Source of the DNA: Candidatus Altimarinota bacterium
GTDB lineage: Bacteria > Patescibacteriota > Gracilibacteria > BD1-5 > UBA6164
Assembly: GCA_028691535.1 (NCBI GenBank)
Contig: JAQUZB010000006.1
Span: 35,149 to 94,014, forward strand
Length of the DNA stretch: 58,866 bases
Direction: 5' to 3'
Part shown: one piece after another, positions 10,745-22,353 of the stretch
How positions within the stretch are numbered: position 1 is the first letter of the stretch
Layout: each line of letters starts with the position of its first letter
The notes under the pieces: model-generated
Told to the model about the DNA's origin: nothing
Databases searched by the model: none
What the model saw: only the letters and a program-made list of their open reading frames with translations
Program-made: the position numbers and the translations under genes

Positions 10745-11795
10745 CGATTTCATTTAAACTTGGTCTTTTATTTAAATCTTCACTAAATTCTTGCTTTATT
10801 TCATTTATTATAAGGGTTGTATTTTCTATACTATCAGTTGTTACAAGTCTTTTTCTATATTTTTTAACTCATGGAAAGTTTTTTAAATATTGAACTAAGT
10901 GTTTTCTTATTTCTAAACTTCATTTTTTTTCTCATTTTGTCTCGTTTAGTTTTTCAGCATGAAATTCCATAGCTTTAAGTATTTCATTAAGAGTTGGATG
11001 ATATATTCAATCTATAAAGTTTTCTTTTATTGCTCAAGTTTTTTCTATGAATTTATTATCATTTATTTGGTCAATTCAAATAAAACACCATGGGTTTCAG
11101 AAACTAGCTCTTCAAAGCATTATTCCATCTAGATTTTGTATTTTTTTCATTCAGTCTGTATAGTTTTCTATATCTCAATTACAAATTACAGGTATAGAAA
11201 CATGATTTTTTAAATCATATATATTTGTAAAATCAGCTCTTCAAGTATAAGCTTGTTTAGCTGTTCTTCCATGGATTGTGATTAAACTTGCTCAAGCATT
11301 TTCTAATCATTGAACAAATTTTATAAGATTTTGATTTCAGTCAAAACTAAGTCTTGTTTTTACACTTATTGGTAGGTGAGTTGCTTCATGCATATGTTTT
11401 ACAATTTCAAAAGCAGTTTGTTCATTTATAAGTAAACAAGAACCATGTCAGCTTCTAACTACTTTTTTTGCAGGACATCACATATTTATGTCAATTCATG
11501 CAATATTGTATTTACTTTCACTTATTATTTTAGCAGCTTTTGCAAATACTTCAGGATCTTTTCAAAATATTTGAATTATCAATGGATCTTCTATTTCATT
11601 GTGTGGTAAAACACTATCAGCAAGAAATTTAGAATGAATTAATCAATCTGCACTATAAAATTCACTCACACAAAAAATATGTGGAGAAACTCTCTTCATT
11701 GCTTGTCTATATGCACTATCTCAGTATCAGTCCATTGGAGCTAAAAATACTAATTTTTTATTTTTTTCTAATTGATTTTTCCAAAAATCTTTCAT
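10722..11795 (-). CDS. dus: tRNA-dihydrouridine synthase (DusB-like)
   Basis: 357 residues; a flavoprotein that reduces uridine to dihydrouridine in the tRNA D-loop. Seen: FLAPMDGYGDSAYR at the start of the TIM barrel, QIFGKDPEVF, GIDINMGCPAKKV with the catalytic Cys, GRTAKQAYTGRADF, and PVICNGDIENY for FMN phosphate binding. A helical tRNA-binding domain follows (about 240-340). Glycines of these motifs are mostly TGA. Assignment to DusB rather than another Dus subfamily is by overall resemblance only. Confidence 0.93.
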
Positions 11796-11960
11796 TTATA
11801 TTATTTTATTATTTATATTTTTTGAGATTTTAATTAAAAAGTGTAAAAAAGCAAAAATATATTTCTAGGATATTTTTCTATGAAGTCAAGTCTTAAATAT
11901 TGTAAAAAGTATTATTTATATGATATAATTTTTTTAGTTTTATTAATTTACCTTTTCTAT

Positions 11961-12470
11961 ATGGATTTGAATACTATTTTAAAAGAAAAGAAGGAGAAAA
12001 ATATTTTACTTAAAAAGAAGTTTTGATTACCAGTTAAAGATAAAGCAATTGGCTTAATCAAAATTAGTAATAAAGCACTTATAAAGGACTTAAGAGATTG
12101 ATTAATCTCATTACCTTCTGGTTTTATACTAGAGGTAGATTGAGCAGCAACAGAAAAAATTTGAGAAAATATCATTGCTACATCAAAAATAGATGAAAAT
12201 GATTTAATTTGATTTGATTTTATTGTTTGTGATAATACAATTGAAAATCTAAATAAGTATTTTGAACTAGGTATTACACCTTTAATTTCTTCAAAAAACC
12301 ATTTAAATTCTATACTAAAAGAATTTAATCCAGTTAAAAATGAATGAAATTCATATTTATTTGAAACACTTGATAAATGGTCAGTTTTTTATAGTATTGT
12401 TAGATATTTAGAAAATTTTAAATTTCCATTTGATAATAAAAATTTAGTAAAAAATGTAATTAATTTATAA
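11961..12470 (+). CDS. Conserved-looking protein of unknown function
   Basis: 169 residues, cytoplasmic, no membrane segment. It begins with a Lys-rich helix (MDLNTILKEKKEKNILLKKK), then alternates beta and helix (AIGLIKISNKALIKDLRDG, GFILEVDG, GFDFIVCDNTIENLNKYF, TPLISSKNHLNSIL). This gives an alpha/beta look, like one lobe of a glycosyltransferase or a Rossmann-type domain, but no catalytic motif was recognised. It is alone between divergent dus and a terminator. Confidence 0.7.
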
Positions 12471-12501
12471 AAAAAGTTTAGATTTATCTAAACTTTTTTT
12501 A
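12470..12501. terminator. Bidirectional intrinsic terminator
   Basis: AAAAAAGTTTAGAT pairs with ATCTAAACTTTTTT between convergent genes. It overlaps the stop codons of both. Confidence 0.85.
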
Positions 12502-13299
12502 TAAATTTTCATTTATTATTTTCTTAGTTTCTATTTTTGTTTTTAATGTTTTTAAATCTGTTCTTTTTCTAAAATTATATGCGGTTAATTTAAATCAATC
12601 AACTTCTCTAAAATTCATTACTCTCAGATATTCTGGAAATTCTATATTTCAATTTTCATCAATTTTACTAATTTCATACATTCTTAAATCTCATAAATTA
12701 GGATTTTTTTTACTATTTATTTTAAATCATCTACTTTCATTTTGAATTATTTTATTTATTTCTTCTTCAAATATTACAAGTGGAGTAGTTCAGCAATAAA
12801 AAGATTTTGGAATTAAGTTTAAAAACATTTTTCAATCTTTTTTTAGTAATAATTCACATATAAACTTTATTATTTTAAATCTATCTCATAAATATTGACT
12901 TACTTGATTCATAAAAATTATTCATTGACTTTGTGTTCATAATTTTTCAAGAATTGAAATTAAAAAATCATCATCTTCTAAGTCTCAATTTAGAAAATCC
13001 ACTCAAGATTCATTTATATTGTCTAAATCTATTTTATTTAATAATATTTTATTTTCTGGAATTCCTTTTTCAATTAATTTTCATTTTAGTTCTTTTATTG
13101 CTGTTGAATTATTTCATCATATATCAAGTATTGATAATTCTCAGTATTTATCATATAATTCTATACTATTTTTAATTAATTCTTCAATATTAAACATCAA
13201 TTGTTCTTGATAATTTTCTTTTGAATTTCATTTTTTATCTAATGTTCTTCAATTTATTGGTAATAAATTTATTCAGTAATTTGATCCAGAATCAATCAT
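12499..13299 (-). CDS. Putative SAM-dependent methyltransferase
   Basis: 266 residues. ELSILDIGGNNSTAIKEL near residue 60 looks like class I methyltransferase motif I (hydrophobic strand, D-x-G-x-N). NKIDLDNI follows with acidic residues where the ribose is bound, then FLNGDLEDDDFL, and GIIFMNQVSQYLG fits the motif IV strand. The C-terminal part is Lys/Arg-rich. The substrate is unknown. The glycine-poor loop makes this a moderate call. Confidence 0.6.
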
Positions 13300-13401
13300 T
13301 TTTTATAAATTATTATAATAATATATTAATTTTACTAGATATTTTTCTTTATGTCAAAAGGTATTTAAAAAATAAAAAATCTTTTTCTTTTGACTTAAAT
13401 A

Positions 13402-13445
13402 TAAAAAAGATTAAAAAGTTAGTTAGTAATTTTTAATCTTTTTTT
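13402..13445 (+). terminator. Terminator-like hairpin abutting the topA start codon
   Basis: AAAAAAGATTAAAAA pairs with TTTTTAATCTTTTTT, and its T tract touches the topA ATG. No plus-strand gene ends just upstream, so it may act on antisense read-through or as a structured topA leader. TTGACT lies 12 bp before the left arm. The rest of the 13300-13401 gap is AT-rich and shows nothing else. Confidence 0.6.
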
Positions 13446-15743
13446 ATGGCAAAAAATCTAGTTATTGTGGAATCTCCTGCAAAATGAAAAACTATAGAAA
13501 AGTTTTTAGGACCTGATTATAAGGTTGTTGCTTCGATGTGACACATAAGAGATTTACCAGTAAAAACTCTTTGAATAGATATAGAAAATTGATTTGCACC
13601 TGATTATGGTGTAACTGATGAAAAGAAAAAAACAGTAGATAGTTTAAAAAAACTAGCTAAAGAAAGTGGTGAAATTTGGATAGCTACCGATGAGGACCGC
13701 GAATGAGAAGCTATTTGATGGCATCTTTGTCATACTTTAAATGTGAATCCTGCAACTACAAAAAGAATTGTATTTCATGAAATCACAAAAAAAGCTATAA
13801 CACATGCTATAGAACATCCTAGAACTATTGATTTAAATTTAGTTGATGCTCAACAAGCAAGAAGAATCCTTGATAGATTGGTTTGATATAAAGTTAGTCC
13901 AGTTTTATGGAAAAAAATTAGAAAATGATTATCTGCAGGTAGAGTACAATCTGTTGCAGTAAAATTAATAGTTGAAAAAGAAAGAGAAATACTTGCATTT
14001 AAACCAGAAGAATCTTGGAAAATAAGTGTAGAATTATCATATGGTAATTTTAAATTTATATCAGTTTTATCAAAGATATCTTGAAAAGTTAAAACTTTTA
14101 AATCTAGGGAAGAAGTAGAAAAACTACTTTCAGTTCTTTATGATGATTTAAGTGTTTTAAATGAAACAAAAAATAAAAAAGACAATGTTGAATTATCTAT
14201 ACTTTGAGATATAGAGTTTATTTTAGTTGATAGTATAAAAAAAGATAGTAAAAGATCTCCATGAGCTCCATTTACTACTTCAACACTTCAACAAGAAGCA
14301 TCTAGAAAATTTGGATTTTGAGTAAAACAAACAATGATGATTGCTCAAAAACTTTATGAAGGTATGGATTTATGAAACAACGAAAGACAAGGTTTGATTA
14401 CTTATATGAGAACTGATAGTTTAAACTTATCAGAACAAGCAAAAACACAAGCAAAAGAAGTTATAGAAAAAGATTTTTGAAAAAAATACCATAAAGACAG
14501 AGATTATAAAACAAAATCTGCAGGTGCTCAAGAAGCTCATGAGGCTATTAGACCAACTGATTTATCAAGAACTCCAGAAAGTTTAGCTTCAGTTTTGGAT
14601 GCTACTCAATTAAAACTTTATACTCTTATTTGGAAAAGAACTCTAGCTTCACAAATGAGTGATGCAATTGTAGAAGTTACAACATTTTCTTTTTCACCAA
14701 CAAAAGCACAAAATCAATTATGGATTACAAAATGAGAAGTTATTAAATTTGATTGATTTATGACTCTTTATATAGAATCAAGCGATGATGAAAATGAAGA
14801 TTTAGAAGAAGATGGATGAGTTTTACCAGATATAGAATTATGAGAAAAACTTATTTGAAAGTGAATTAAATGAACTCAAAATTTTTCAAGACCACCTTCT
14901 CGTTATACTGAAGCTTCACTTGTTAAAAAACTAGAAAGTGAAGGGATAGGTAGACCATCTACTTATGCACCAACAATTTCTACTATTATAGATAGATGAT
15001 ATATAGAAAAAGTAAATAAAAAACATCTTGCTCCAACTGAAATTGCATATACTGTAAATGATTTCTTGCAAGAATATTTCAAAGATATGATGGATTATAA
15101 ATTTACTTCAAAAGTTGAATGAGATTTTGATAAGATAGCAACTTGAGAAGAAACTTATGTAACTATGCTAGATAGATTTTGGAATAGTAGTTTAAAAAAA
15201 GACTTGGAACATGCAGGTGATAATGCTGAAAAAGTTATAGAAAAAGTTTGAAAAGCTTGTCCTAAATGTAATAGCGAACTTATTTATAGACATAGTAAAA
15301 ATGGTAAATTTATAGGTTGTTCTGCATATCCTGAGTGTGATTTTATAGATCAACCAGAATGAGAAAAAAATGCACTTGATGATTTGAAAAAGAAATATGA
15401 GTGAAAACCATGTCCTGATGGAATAGAATGAACTATTGTAGTTAAAACTGGTAGATTTTGACCATTTCTTGCTAGTAGTGAATATCCAAAAGTAAAATGG
15501 ATAGGGAAGATAAAAGATGATAAAGAAGAAATTCTTGAAGAAATATTAAAAGAAAAATGACTTTTAGTTGATACTGAAACAGGAGAAGAACTTGTTTTAA
15601 AAAATAGCAAGAGATGACAATTTCTTGCTGCAAAAAATTATCCAGCTGTAAAAATAGCAAAAAATATTCCAAAAGATGTATGGGATGAATTAAATAAAAG
15701 AATTGAAGAAAAAAATATGGAAGAAGAAAAAGAAGAAGCGTAA
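13446..15743 (+). CDS. topA: DNA topoisomerase I
   Basis: 765 residues; type IA topoisomerase that relaxes negative supercoils. Seen: [24 protein letters not shown] and ATDEDREGEAIGWHL (acidic triad), [10 protein letters not shown], the catalytic tyrosine in [19 protein letters not shown], and [12 protein letters not shown]. After about residue 610 there is one CxxC...C zinc ribbon ([11 protein letters not shown]...CSAYPEC), then repeats with [14 protein letters not shown] and [14 protein letters not shown] that resemble degenerate, Cys-less ribbons. It ends in a Glu-rich tail. Confidence 0.97.
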
Positions 15744-15757
15744 GCTTCTTCTTTTTT
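15731..15757 (+). terminator. Intrinsic terminator overlapping the topA stop
   Basis: AGAAGAAGC pairs with GCTTCTTCT across GTAA (which holds the stop codon) and is followed by a T run. Confidence 0.8.
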
Positions 15758-15864
15758 AAATTAAACTACAAAAATCTTTGATATCAAGCTAAATTATAAA
15801 TAAAAATTTAAGAAATTACAAATCAATATATAATAAAAGCATTATTTTTTTATTATAAAATATT

Positions 15865-17178
15865 ATGAAAAAAGCCTTCACACTAGTGGAGCTAATAGTT
15901 GTAATCACAATATTAGCAATTTTATGAACAATAGCGTTTATAAATCTGCAATGATATAGTACAGGCGCAAGAGATAGTAAAAGATTAAGTGATATAAATA
16001 ATATCCAAAAAAAGATAGGAATAGAAGTATCGAAATGAACAAACTTATCAAGTCTAATAAATACAGTAAAAACAAATGCTTGATTAACAATAGATAATAA
16101 TCCAGCAACATCAATCCAATGAACAGCAAACTTTGTAAATCTAAAAGAAAACTGAGATAGTTTCAAAGATCCAATAACATGATGAGATTATATACTATCA
16201 TACTCAGTATGATGAAGTTGAACATGAGCATACAAGTTTACACAAGTATCAACGGTAAATGAAGAAAACAATCAAGCAGTAGTAAAATGAAATTATTATA
16301 AAATGCAACCAAGTGATGATTCAAGTTTAATAGTAAATGAAGAAGACTTCTTTGTAGTAGATTGATGATCAGATTTACCATATGAAGTTGTAGCATGAAA
16401 TAATATTGTTGTATTTAATCCATATTTTAGTTGTACTGGAGTAAATACACCTTTACCATTTTCAGCAACTACAACATACTCTTGATGTGATATTCCTGAT
16501 ATAATTGTATGTGCATGATCAGGAAGTTGATATACAATATCAGCATGTAATGTAGGATCAACAATTGCTTGAATGTCAATTACAAGTTATGGTAATTACT
16601 TTCAATGGTGAAGAAATAAAGGTTTTACATATGATGATACAACTCAACAAATAACACCTATAGATTGAAATATATGATTAAATGCTAGTACTGACATATA
16701 TTGATTTGTAAGTGATATTAATTTAGATTTTCCATATAGTTGGGCAACTGATGTTAACTCAATTGTTAATAATTGGGGTGGTTTAAATTCTGATTATTAT
16801 ACTAGTTATAATGATTTAGGTGAAAATAATAAAAATTTAATGCAATGACCTTGTTATGAATGATATCATATATCTATGTTATCTGAATGGGTAGAAATTT
16901 GTAATATACTAACACCTGATAATTGTAATAATTTTTCATCATCAAATGTTGATTTAATAAAAAATATTTTATTTATTCCAAATTCATGAATGAAAAATTA
17001 TAGTGATGGTTCAAATTTGTTTAATGATTTTTGATCATATTTTTGGACATGAATTCCATCTAATTCAGAAAATCCATATCCAGTTACAATAGAATCATGA
17101 GATTCTGGAAGTTTTTTGCCATGAAATAATGAAATAAGTCAGGCTAATTGATTATCTATACGTTGTTTTAAAAATTAA
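15865..17178 (+). CDS. Type IV pilin-like protein with FISUMP-like C-terminal domain
   Basis: 437 residues. The N-terminus is a class III prepilin signal (MKKA, FTLVELIVVITILAILG), so it should be cut by prepilin peptidase and assembled through its hydrophobic helix. Residues about 30-175 form a stem closely matching the pilin-like gene at 20433 (GYS-GARDSKR, GTGAYKFTQ, VVKGNYYKMQP). The C-terminal half is Cys/Trp/Asn-rich: WGRNKGF, CYEGYHISMLSEW, YFWTGIP, GLSIRCF. This order resembles the FISUMP (Fibrobacter major paralogous) domain. Codons in roughly the first 520 bp are strongly A-ending; the rest is not. Confidence 0.88.
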
Positions 17179-17187
17179 ATATTTAAT

Positions 17188-17227
17188 AAGAAGATTTTTT
17201 GTATTATACAAGAGTCTTCTTTTTTTG
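17188..17227 (+). terminator. Intrinsic terminator after the first pilin gene
   Basis: AAGAAGA pairs with TCTTCTT across a loop of about 19 nt with a T tract. The T tract merges with the next gene's TTGACA box. Confidence 0.7.
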
Positions 17228-17253
17228 ACACAATTTTCATAATATGATTTAAT
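17225..17253 (+). promoter_or_regulatory. Likely promoter of the 70-residue protein gene
   Basis: TTGACA, 17 nt, TTTAAT. The -35 box overlaps the tail of the preceding terminator. Confidence 0.55.
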
Positions 17254-17284
17254 ATACATGTATTATTAAATTAATCATATTTTT

Positions 17285-17497
17285 ATGAAAATTAAAAAAT
17301 TAAAAAAATCTTTAAAAAAATATAAGATACTTTCACCGCAATATACTAGATGGACTATAATCTTGCTTTTTTCTCTTGTTGTAGGTTTAAAAATTATTGA
17401 AAATACTTCAGATAGAATTTATGATATAATTCTAACTACTCCTGAAATTACTAATTTTACTAAAATTCAAGAAAGTGCGTTTTTCTTTTTTATGTAA
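17285..17497 (+). CDS. Small single-pass membrane protein, unknown
   Basis: 70 residues with no TGA codon. A Lys-rich cytoplasmic start (MKIKKLKKSLKKYK) precedes one hydrophobic helix (TIILLFSLVVGLKII) and a short outer tail. The ATG is preceded by AT-rich sequence with a plausible promoter and the gene is followed by a very strong terminator, which supports it being real. No family recognised. Confidence 0.6.
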   Translation: MKIKKLKKSLKKYKILSPQYTRWTIILLFSLVVGLKIIENTSDRIYDIILTTPEITNFTKIQESAFFFFM

Positions 17498-17513
17498 TTT
17501 TAAAACAAAATTT

Positions 17514-17558
17514 TGAAAAAATAAGCTTGTTGGTATAATACCAACAAGCTTATTTTTT
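17514..17558 (+). terminator. Strong 20-bp stem terminator
   Basis: AAAATAAGCTTGTTGGTAT pairs almost perfectly with ATACCAACAAGCTTATTTT, followed by T; one of the longest stems in the window. Confidence 0.88.
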
Positions 17559-17654
17559 AACTATAAATGATAATATGACAACATATTATTTTATAAGACG
17601 AGTCTAAGTTAAGATTATATAACAGGTAATTATTTTTAATTTTAACTTACAAAT

Positions 17655-20339
17655 ATGACTAATAGCGAATTTCCAAAAAAATATGATCCAAAAGCATTTG
17701 AAGAAAAACTATATGCATCTTGGGAAAAAAATGGTAGTTTTAAACCTAAACCATCAACAACTGGTGAAAATTTTTATATACCAATGCCACCTCCAAATGT
17801 AACTTCTAAATTACATGTATGACACTCTGTTATGCTAACTTTAGAAGATATTATGACAAGATATCATAGAATGAAATGAGATAGTACTCTTTTATTACCA
17901 GGAACTGATCATGCTGGTATTTCTACACAAGTAAAAGTTGAAGAAAAATTAGCAAAAGAATGAAAAAATAAACACAATATTTCAAGAGAAGAATTTTTAG
18001 ATGAATGTTGGGATTGGACTAAAAATTATGGATGACAAATCCAAGATCAATTTAGAAAAATGTGAACAAGCTGTGATTGGTCTAAAGAAAAATTTACTCT
18101 TGATCCAGATATGAATGAAAAAGTAAATAAAGCATTTGTGGATTTATATAACAAAGGGCTTATTTATAAATGAGAATACATGGTAAATTATGATCCTGTT
18201 TTAGATACAGTTGTATCTGATCAAGAAGTAGTTTACAAGGAAGAAAAATGAAAATTATATCATATAACTTATTTTGTTTCAGGTAGTGATAATGAAATAG
18301 TTGTTGCTACAACTAGACCAGAAACTCTACTTTGAGATGTTGCAGTTGCAGTTCATCCAAAAGATAAAAGATATAAAAAACTACTTAAAGCAGGTAAAAA
18401 ACTTATCTTACCTATTGTAAATAAAGAAATTCCACTTATTGCAGATGAAATGGTAGATATGGAATTTTGAACTGGTGCAGTTAAAATAACTCCAGCTCAT
18501 GATCCAAACGATTTTGAAGTAGCAAAAAGACATGATCTACCATTAAATAAAGTGGTTTTATGAAAAGATGGTAAGATGACAGAAGTTTCAGGTATATTTG
18601 CTGGTCAAGATTTTATGACTGCAAGAGAAAATATAGTTGAACTATTAAAGTCAAAATGAAATCTAGTAAAAGTTGAAGAACATACTTCTAAAGTTGGTTA
18701 TGGAGAAAGAAGTCATGCAAAAATTGAAACTATTATTTCAAAACAATGGTTTGTAAAAATAGAACCTATTGCAAAAAAAGTAATTGCTTGATACAAGAAA
18801 AAAGATTTTGAAATTATTCCAAAAAGGTTTAATAAAACATTTGAAGATTGGATTTATAATCTAAGAGATTGGTGTATATCAAGACAACTTATTTGGTGAC
18901 ATCAAATTCCAGTTTGGTATGGTTCTGATGGAGAAATGTTTTGTGCTGAAAGTGAAGAAATGGCTTATGAAACTGCAAAAGCTCACTACAAAAATGATGC
19001 TATTGTATTAACTAGAGATAGAGATGCTCTTGATACTTGGTTTTCTTCTGCATTATGGCCATTTGCTACTCTTGATTACAATATGGATGATGCAACAAAT
19101 CAAAATGATTTAATAAAACAATTTTATCCAGCTTCAGTACTAGAAACTGGTCATGATATCATATTTTTCTGGGTAATCAGAATGCTATTATTTTGATATG
19201 AATTTACGTGAGAAACACCTTTTAAAACTGTTTACTTACATTGATTAGTAAAAGATAAAATTGGTAGAAAAATGAGTAAATCATTATGAAACTGAGTTGA
19301 TCCAGTTGATATGATTGAAAAATATTGAACTGATGCACTTAGATTAACTCTTTCTATTTGAAATACGCCATGAAATGATTTGAAATTTGATGAAGAAAAT
19401 GTAGAAAATAATATGTTTTTTATAAATAAATTATGGAATGCATCTAGATTTGTTTCTACAAATTTGACTTGAGTTGAAACTGATATAGAAAAAATAGAAT
19501 CTGAGTTATCAAAAAATTATGATTCACTTATGTTTCATGAAAAATGGATTTTATCAAGAGTTAGATATTTGTCAGATTTAGTTAGTTCATCAATGGAAGA
19601 TTTCAATTTTTCAGAAGCAGGACAAGAATTACAAATATTTACAAAAAATGAATTTTGTGATTATTACATAGAAGAATTTAAACTTACAAAAGAAACTTCT
19701 AAATTTGGTGAAAAAGTTATAACTTATGTATTAAATATTTTACTTAAATTATGGCATCCATACATACCTTTTGTAACTGAAGAAATATATAATAAATTAG
19801 GTTTTTCTTGAGATTTAATAGATGCAAAATGGTGAAAAGTTTCTCTTCCTAGAAATGAAAATTTAGAAAAAGATAATGCACTTGTATTTGATGTAATAAG
19901 AGAAATAAGAGCTATAAGAGCTGATAATAATATATTACCAAATAAAACAATTGGTCTTAAAGTATATGCAAAACAAAAAAATAAAGAAATTTTAAACGAA
20001 GTTTTAGAACTTATAGCTTGAATAGTAAAAGCTGATAGTTTTGAAATGGTAGATAAAAAACCAGATAATGATAATTATGCTTTTTGAGTTATAAAAGCTT
20101 GAGTTGAAGTTTTTGTTGATATTTCAAATGCTATGGATGTAGAAAAAGAAGTTGATAGATTAAAACTTCAAATTGATGATACTAGAGAATATATAGCTAT
20201 ACTTGATAAAAAATTATTAAATGAAACTTTTATAAGTAAGGCACCAGAAAAACTTGTAAGAGCTGAAATGGAGAAAAAAGAACAAGCACTTGATAAACTG
20301 AAAAAATTACAAGAAAAAATGTGAAAATTTGATAAATAA
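17655..20339 (+). CDS. valS: Valyl-tRNA synthetase
   Basis: 894 residues, full length. Seen: [13 protein letters not shown] (HIGH motif with TGA Gly), [10 protein letters not shown], the editing domain [11 protein letters not shown] and [43 protein letters not shown], and [10 protein letters not shown] (KMSKS). The anticodon-binding domain carries FNFSEA and [16 protein letters not shown]. The C-terminal coiled coil ([19 protein letters not shown] onward) is typical of ValS. A 75-bp leader contains an inverted repeat (AAGTTAA...TTAACTT) of unknown role; no T-box motif is present. Confidence 0.97.
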
Positions 20340-20375
20340 TAAACTATAAAACATTTTATAGTCAATTTAAAATAT

Positions 20376-20430
20376 TTGAAATATTTTAAATAAATACTAA
20401 TATTATTTATATATTAGTATTTATTTTTTA
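20376..20430 (+). terminator. Terminator and embedded promoter before the second pilin gene
   Basis: AAATACTAATAT pairs with ATATTAGTATTT and has a T tract ending 2 bp before the next ATG. TTGAAA at 20376, 16 nt, TAATAT sets the -10 in the left arm, so transcription of the pilin gene would begin inside the loop. Confidence 0.6.
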
Positions 20431-20432
20431 TT

Positions 20433-22262
20433 ATGAAAAAACAAAAAAATGCATTTACATTAGTTGAGTTAATTGTTGTTATAACTATTCTTGCTATTTT
20501 ATGAACTATTGCATTTATTAATTTACAATGATATAGTATGTGAGCTAGAGATAGTAAAAGAGTTAGTGATATAAGTAATATTCAGAAAAAAATATGAATA
20601 GAAATGTGAAAATGAACTCCATTATCAACTCTAATAAATACAGTAAAAACAAATTTATGATTAACTATTGATAATAATACTGCTACTTCAATTCAATGAA
20701 CAGCTAATTTTCAAAATTTAAAAGAAGATGGAAATAGTTTTAAAGATCCTACTACAAAATGAGATTATGTATTATCATATAGCGTTTGATGAAGTGGGAC
20801 ATGAGCATATAAATTCACTCAAATATAAACAATAAACGAAGAAAATAATCAAGCAATTGTTAAATGAAATTATTATCAAATGAATCCAAATGATAGTCCT
20901 AGTATTATAAAAAATGATAGTAATGGTTTTGTTCAAGATTGATCAACTCAACTACCTTATGAATTAATCGTTTGAGGTTTAAATAATTCAAATACATTAA
21001 CTCTTTATGATAGGATGTTTGCATATTTAAAAGATAATAATGTAGAAATTGTAACTAATGATTTTGCTAATTATATAAAAGAATTTTGATGAAAATTATA
21101 TTTTATTGCTAATAATAATTTTTATAGTATAGATAATGATGGTAATCTAACATTTATTAGTTGAAGAGTTGAGTGAAAAATTATTGAAAATAATAATAAA
21201 ATGTATTTTTCTGCTGATACTGTAGATTATTGAAATGAATTACATATTGTTGATCTAGATTGAAATATACAAATTATTGATACAAATGTTTGACCAGATT
21301 GATCATACCCTCAAAATTTTACTTTTTTTAATTGAAATCTATATTATTCTGCTTATACTTCAACTTATGGTTCAGAAATATACTATATTGATGGCTCTAA
21401 TAATATTTTTCCAATTGAAATTCTTGAATGAAATTCACGGTCATATACAAGTAATTTAACAATATTTAATAATAAAATTTATTTTATAGGTTCTACGTTT
21501 TGAGAATGAAGTGAATTATATTCAATTGATTCATGAAATAATGTAACAATGATTAATAATATACCTTGAAGTGTCTGAAGTTTAGAAGATATATTTTTAG
21601 TTTATAATAATAAATTATATTTTAAATGATATAATAGATGAATTTGAACTGAGTTATACTACATTGATGCATCAAATAATCTTTGAAGTTTTGATATAAA
21701 TACATGATGAGATTCATATCCAGAAAATCCATTATTATTTAATGATAAGTTATACTTTTTAGCTTATAATAACACTATTTGACAGGAATTATTTTATGTA
21801 GATTCATCAAATAATTTATGAAATGTTGATATTTCATCGTTTGTTGAATGGAGTTATTGATATAGTTGAATAATAATTTATAATAATAAACTTTTTTATT
21901 CATATAATGATTGAATAAATTGAACTGAACTATATGAAGTAGATTCATCAAATAATTATTCTTTATATGATATAAATCCATGATCTTGAAGTTCAGAAGT
22001 ATGAAACTTTAATATATATAATAATAAATTATATTTCACAACTTTTGATCCTAGTATTTGAAATGAGATATTGGATTTAAATTCATCAGATATATTAAAT
22101 GTAAATAATATAAATACTTGAGCTAATATTTATTGAATTTGGGTAATGGATAATAAATTATATTATTATGATAATAATTTTAATACTTCGTTTTTTTATA
22201 TGTGACTAGATTGAAATATTGTAGAAATAGATTGATTGAATATTTATAATCCAATGAGTTAA
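20433..22262 (+). pseudogene. Type IV pilin-like gene with ELWxxDG-type propeller, interrupted by one TAA
   Basis: A prepilin signal (MKKQKNAFTLVELIVVITIL) and stem match the pilin gene at 15865 for about 150 codons. At codon 132 (20826-20828) a TAA replaces the Ser TCA of the paralogue: KFTQI-stop-TINEENNQA against KFTQVSTVNEENNQA. The same frame then stays open for 477 more codons to 22260. That part encodes repeats of about 45 residues centred on GSEIYYIDGSNN, GTELYYIDASNN, GQELFYVDSSNN and GTELYEVDSSNN, like ELWxxDGT beta-propeller repeats. Either it is a very young pseudogene, or the stop is suppressed or repaired. A 131-residue truncated pilin could still be made. Confidence 0.85.
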
Positions 22263-22267
22263 TATAA

Positions 22268-22297
22268 TAAAAAAGAAAGATTTTCTTTCTTTTTTAT
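22268..22297 (+). terminator. Intrinsic terminator
   Basis: AAAAAGAAAGA pairs with TCTTTCTTTTT with a 2-4 nt loop, just after the pilin frame ends. Confidence 0.8.
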
Positions 22298-22353
22298 TTG
22301 CTAAAATAGATATAAAGTATATATTATTTATAATAGATTTGTAAACAATCCGT

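Noticed and set aside
12933-13210. Plus-strand ORFs rich in Phe/Leu/Ile
   Set aside because: Antisense of the AT-rich methyltransferase-like gene; hydrophobic bias is what antisense of Lys/Asn/Glu codons gives.
17576-17654. T-box riboswitch upstream of valS
   Set aside because: No conserved T-box sequence or specifier loop; only an AT-rich inverted repeat is present.
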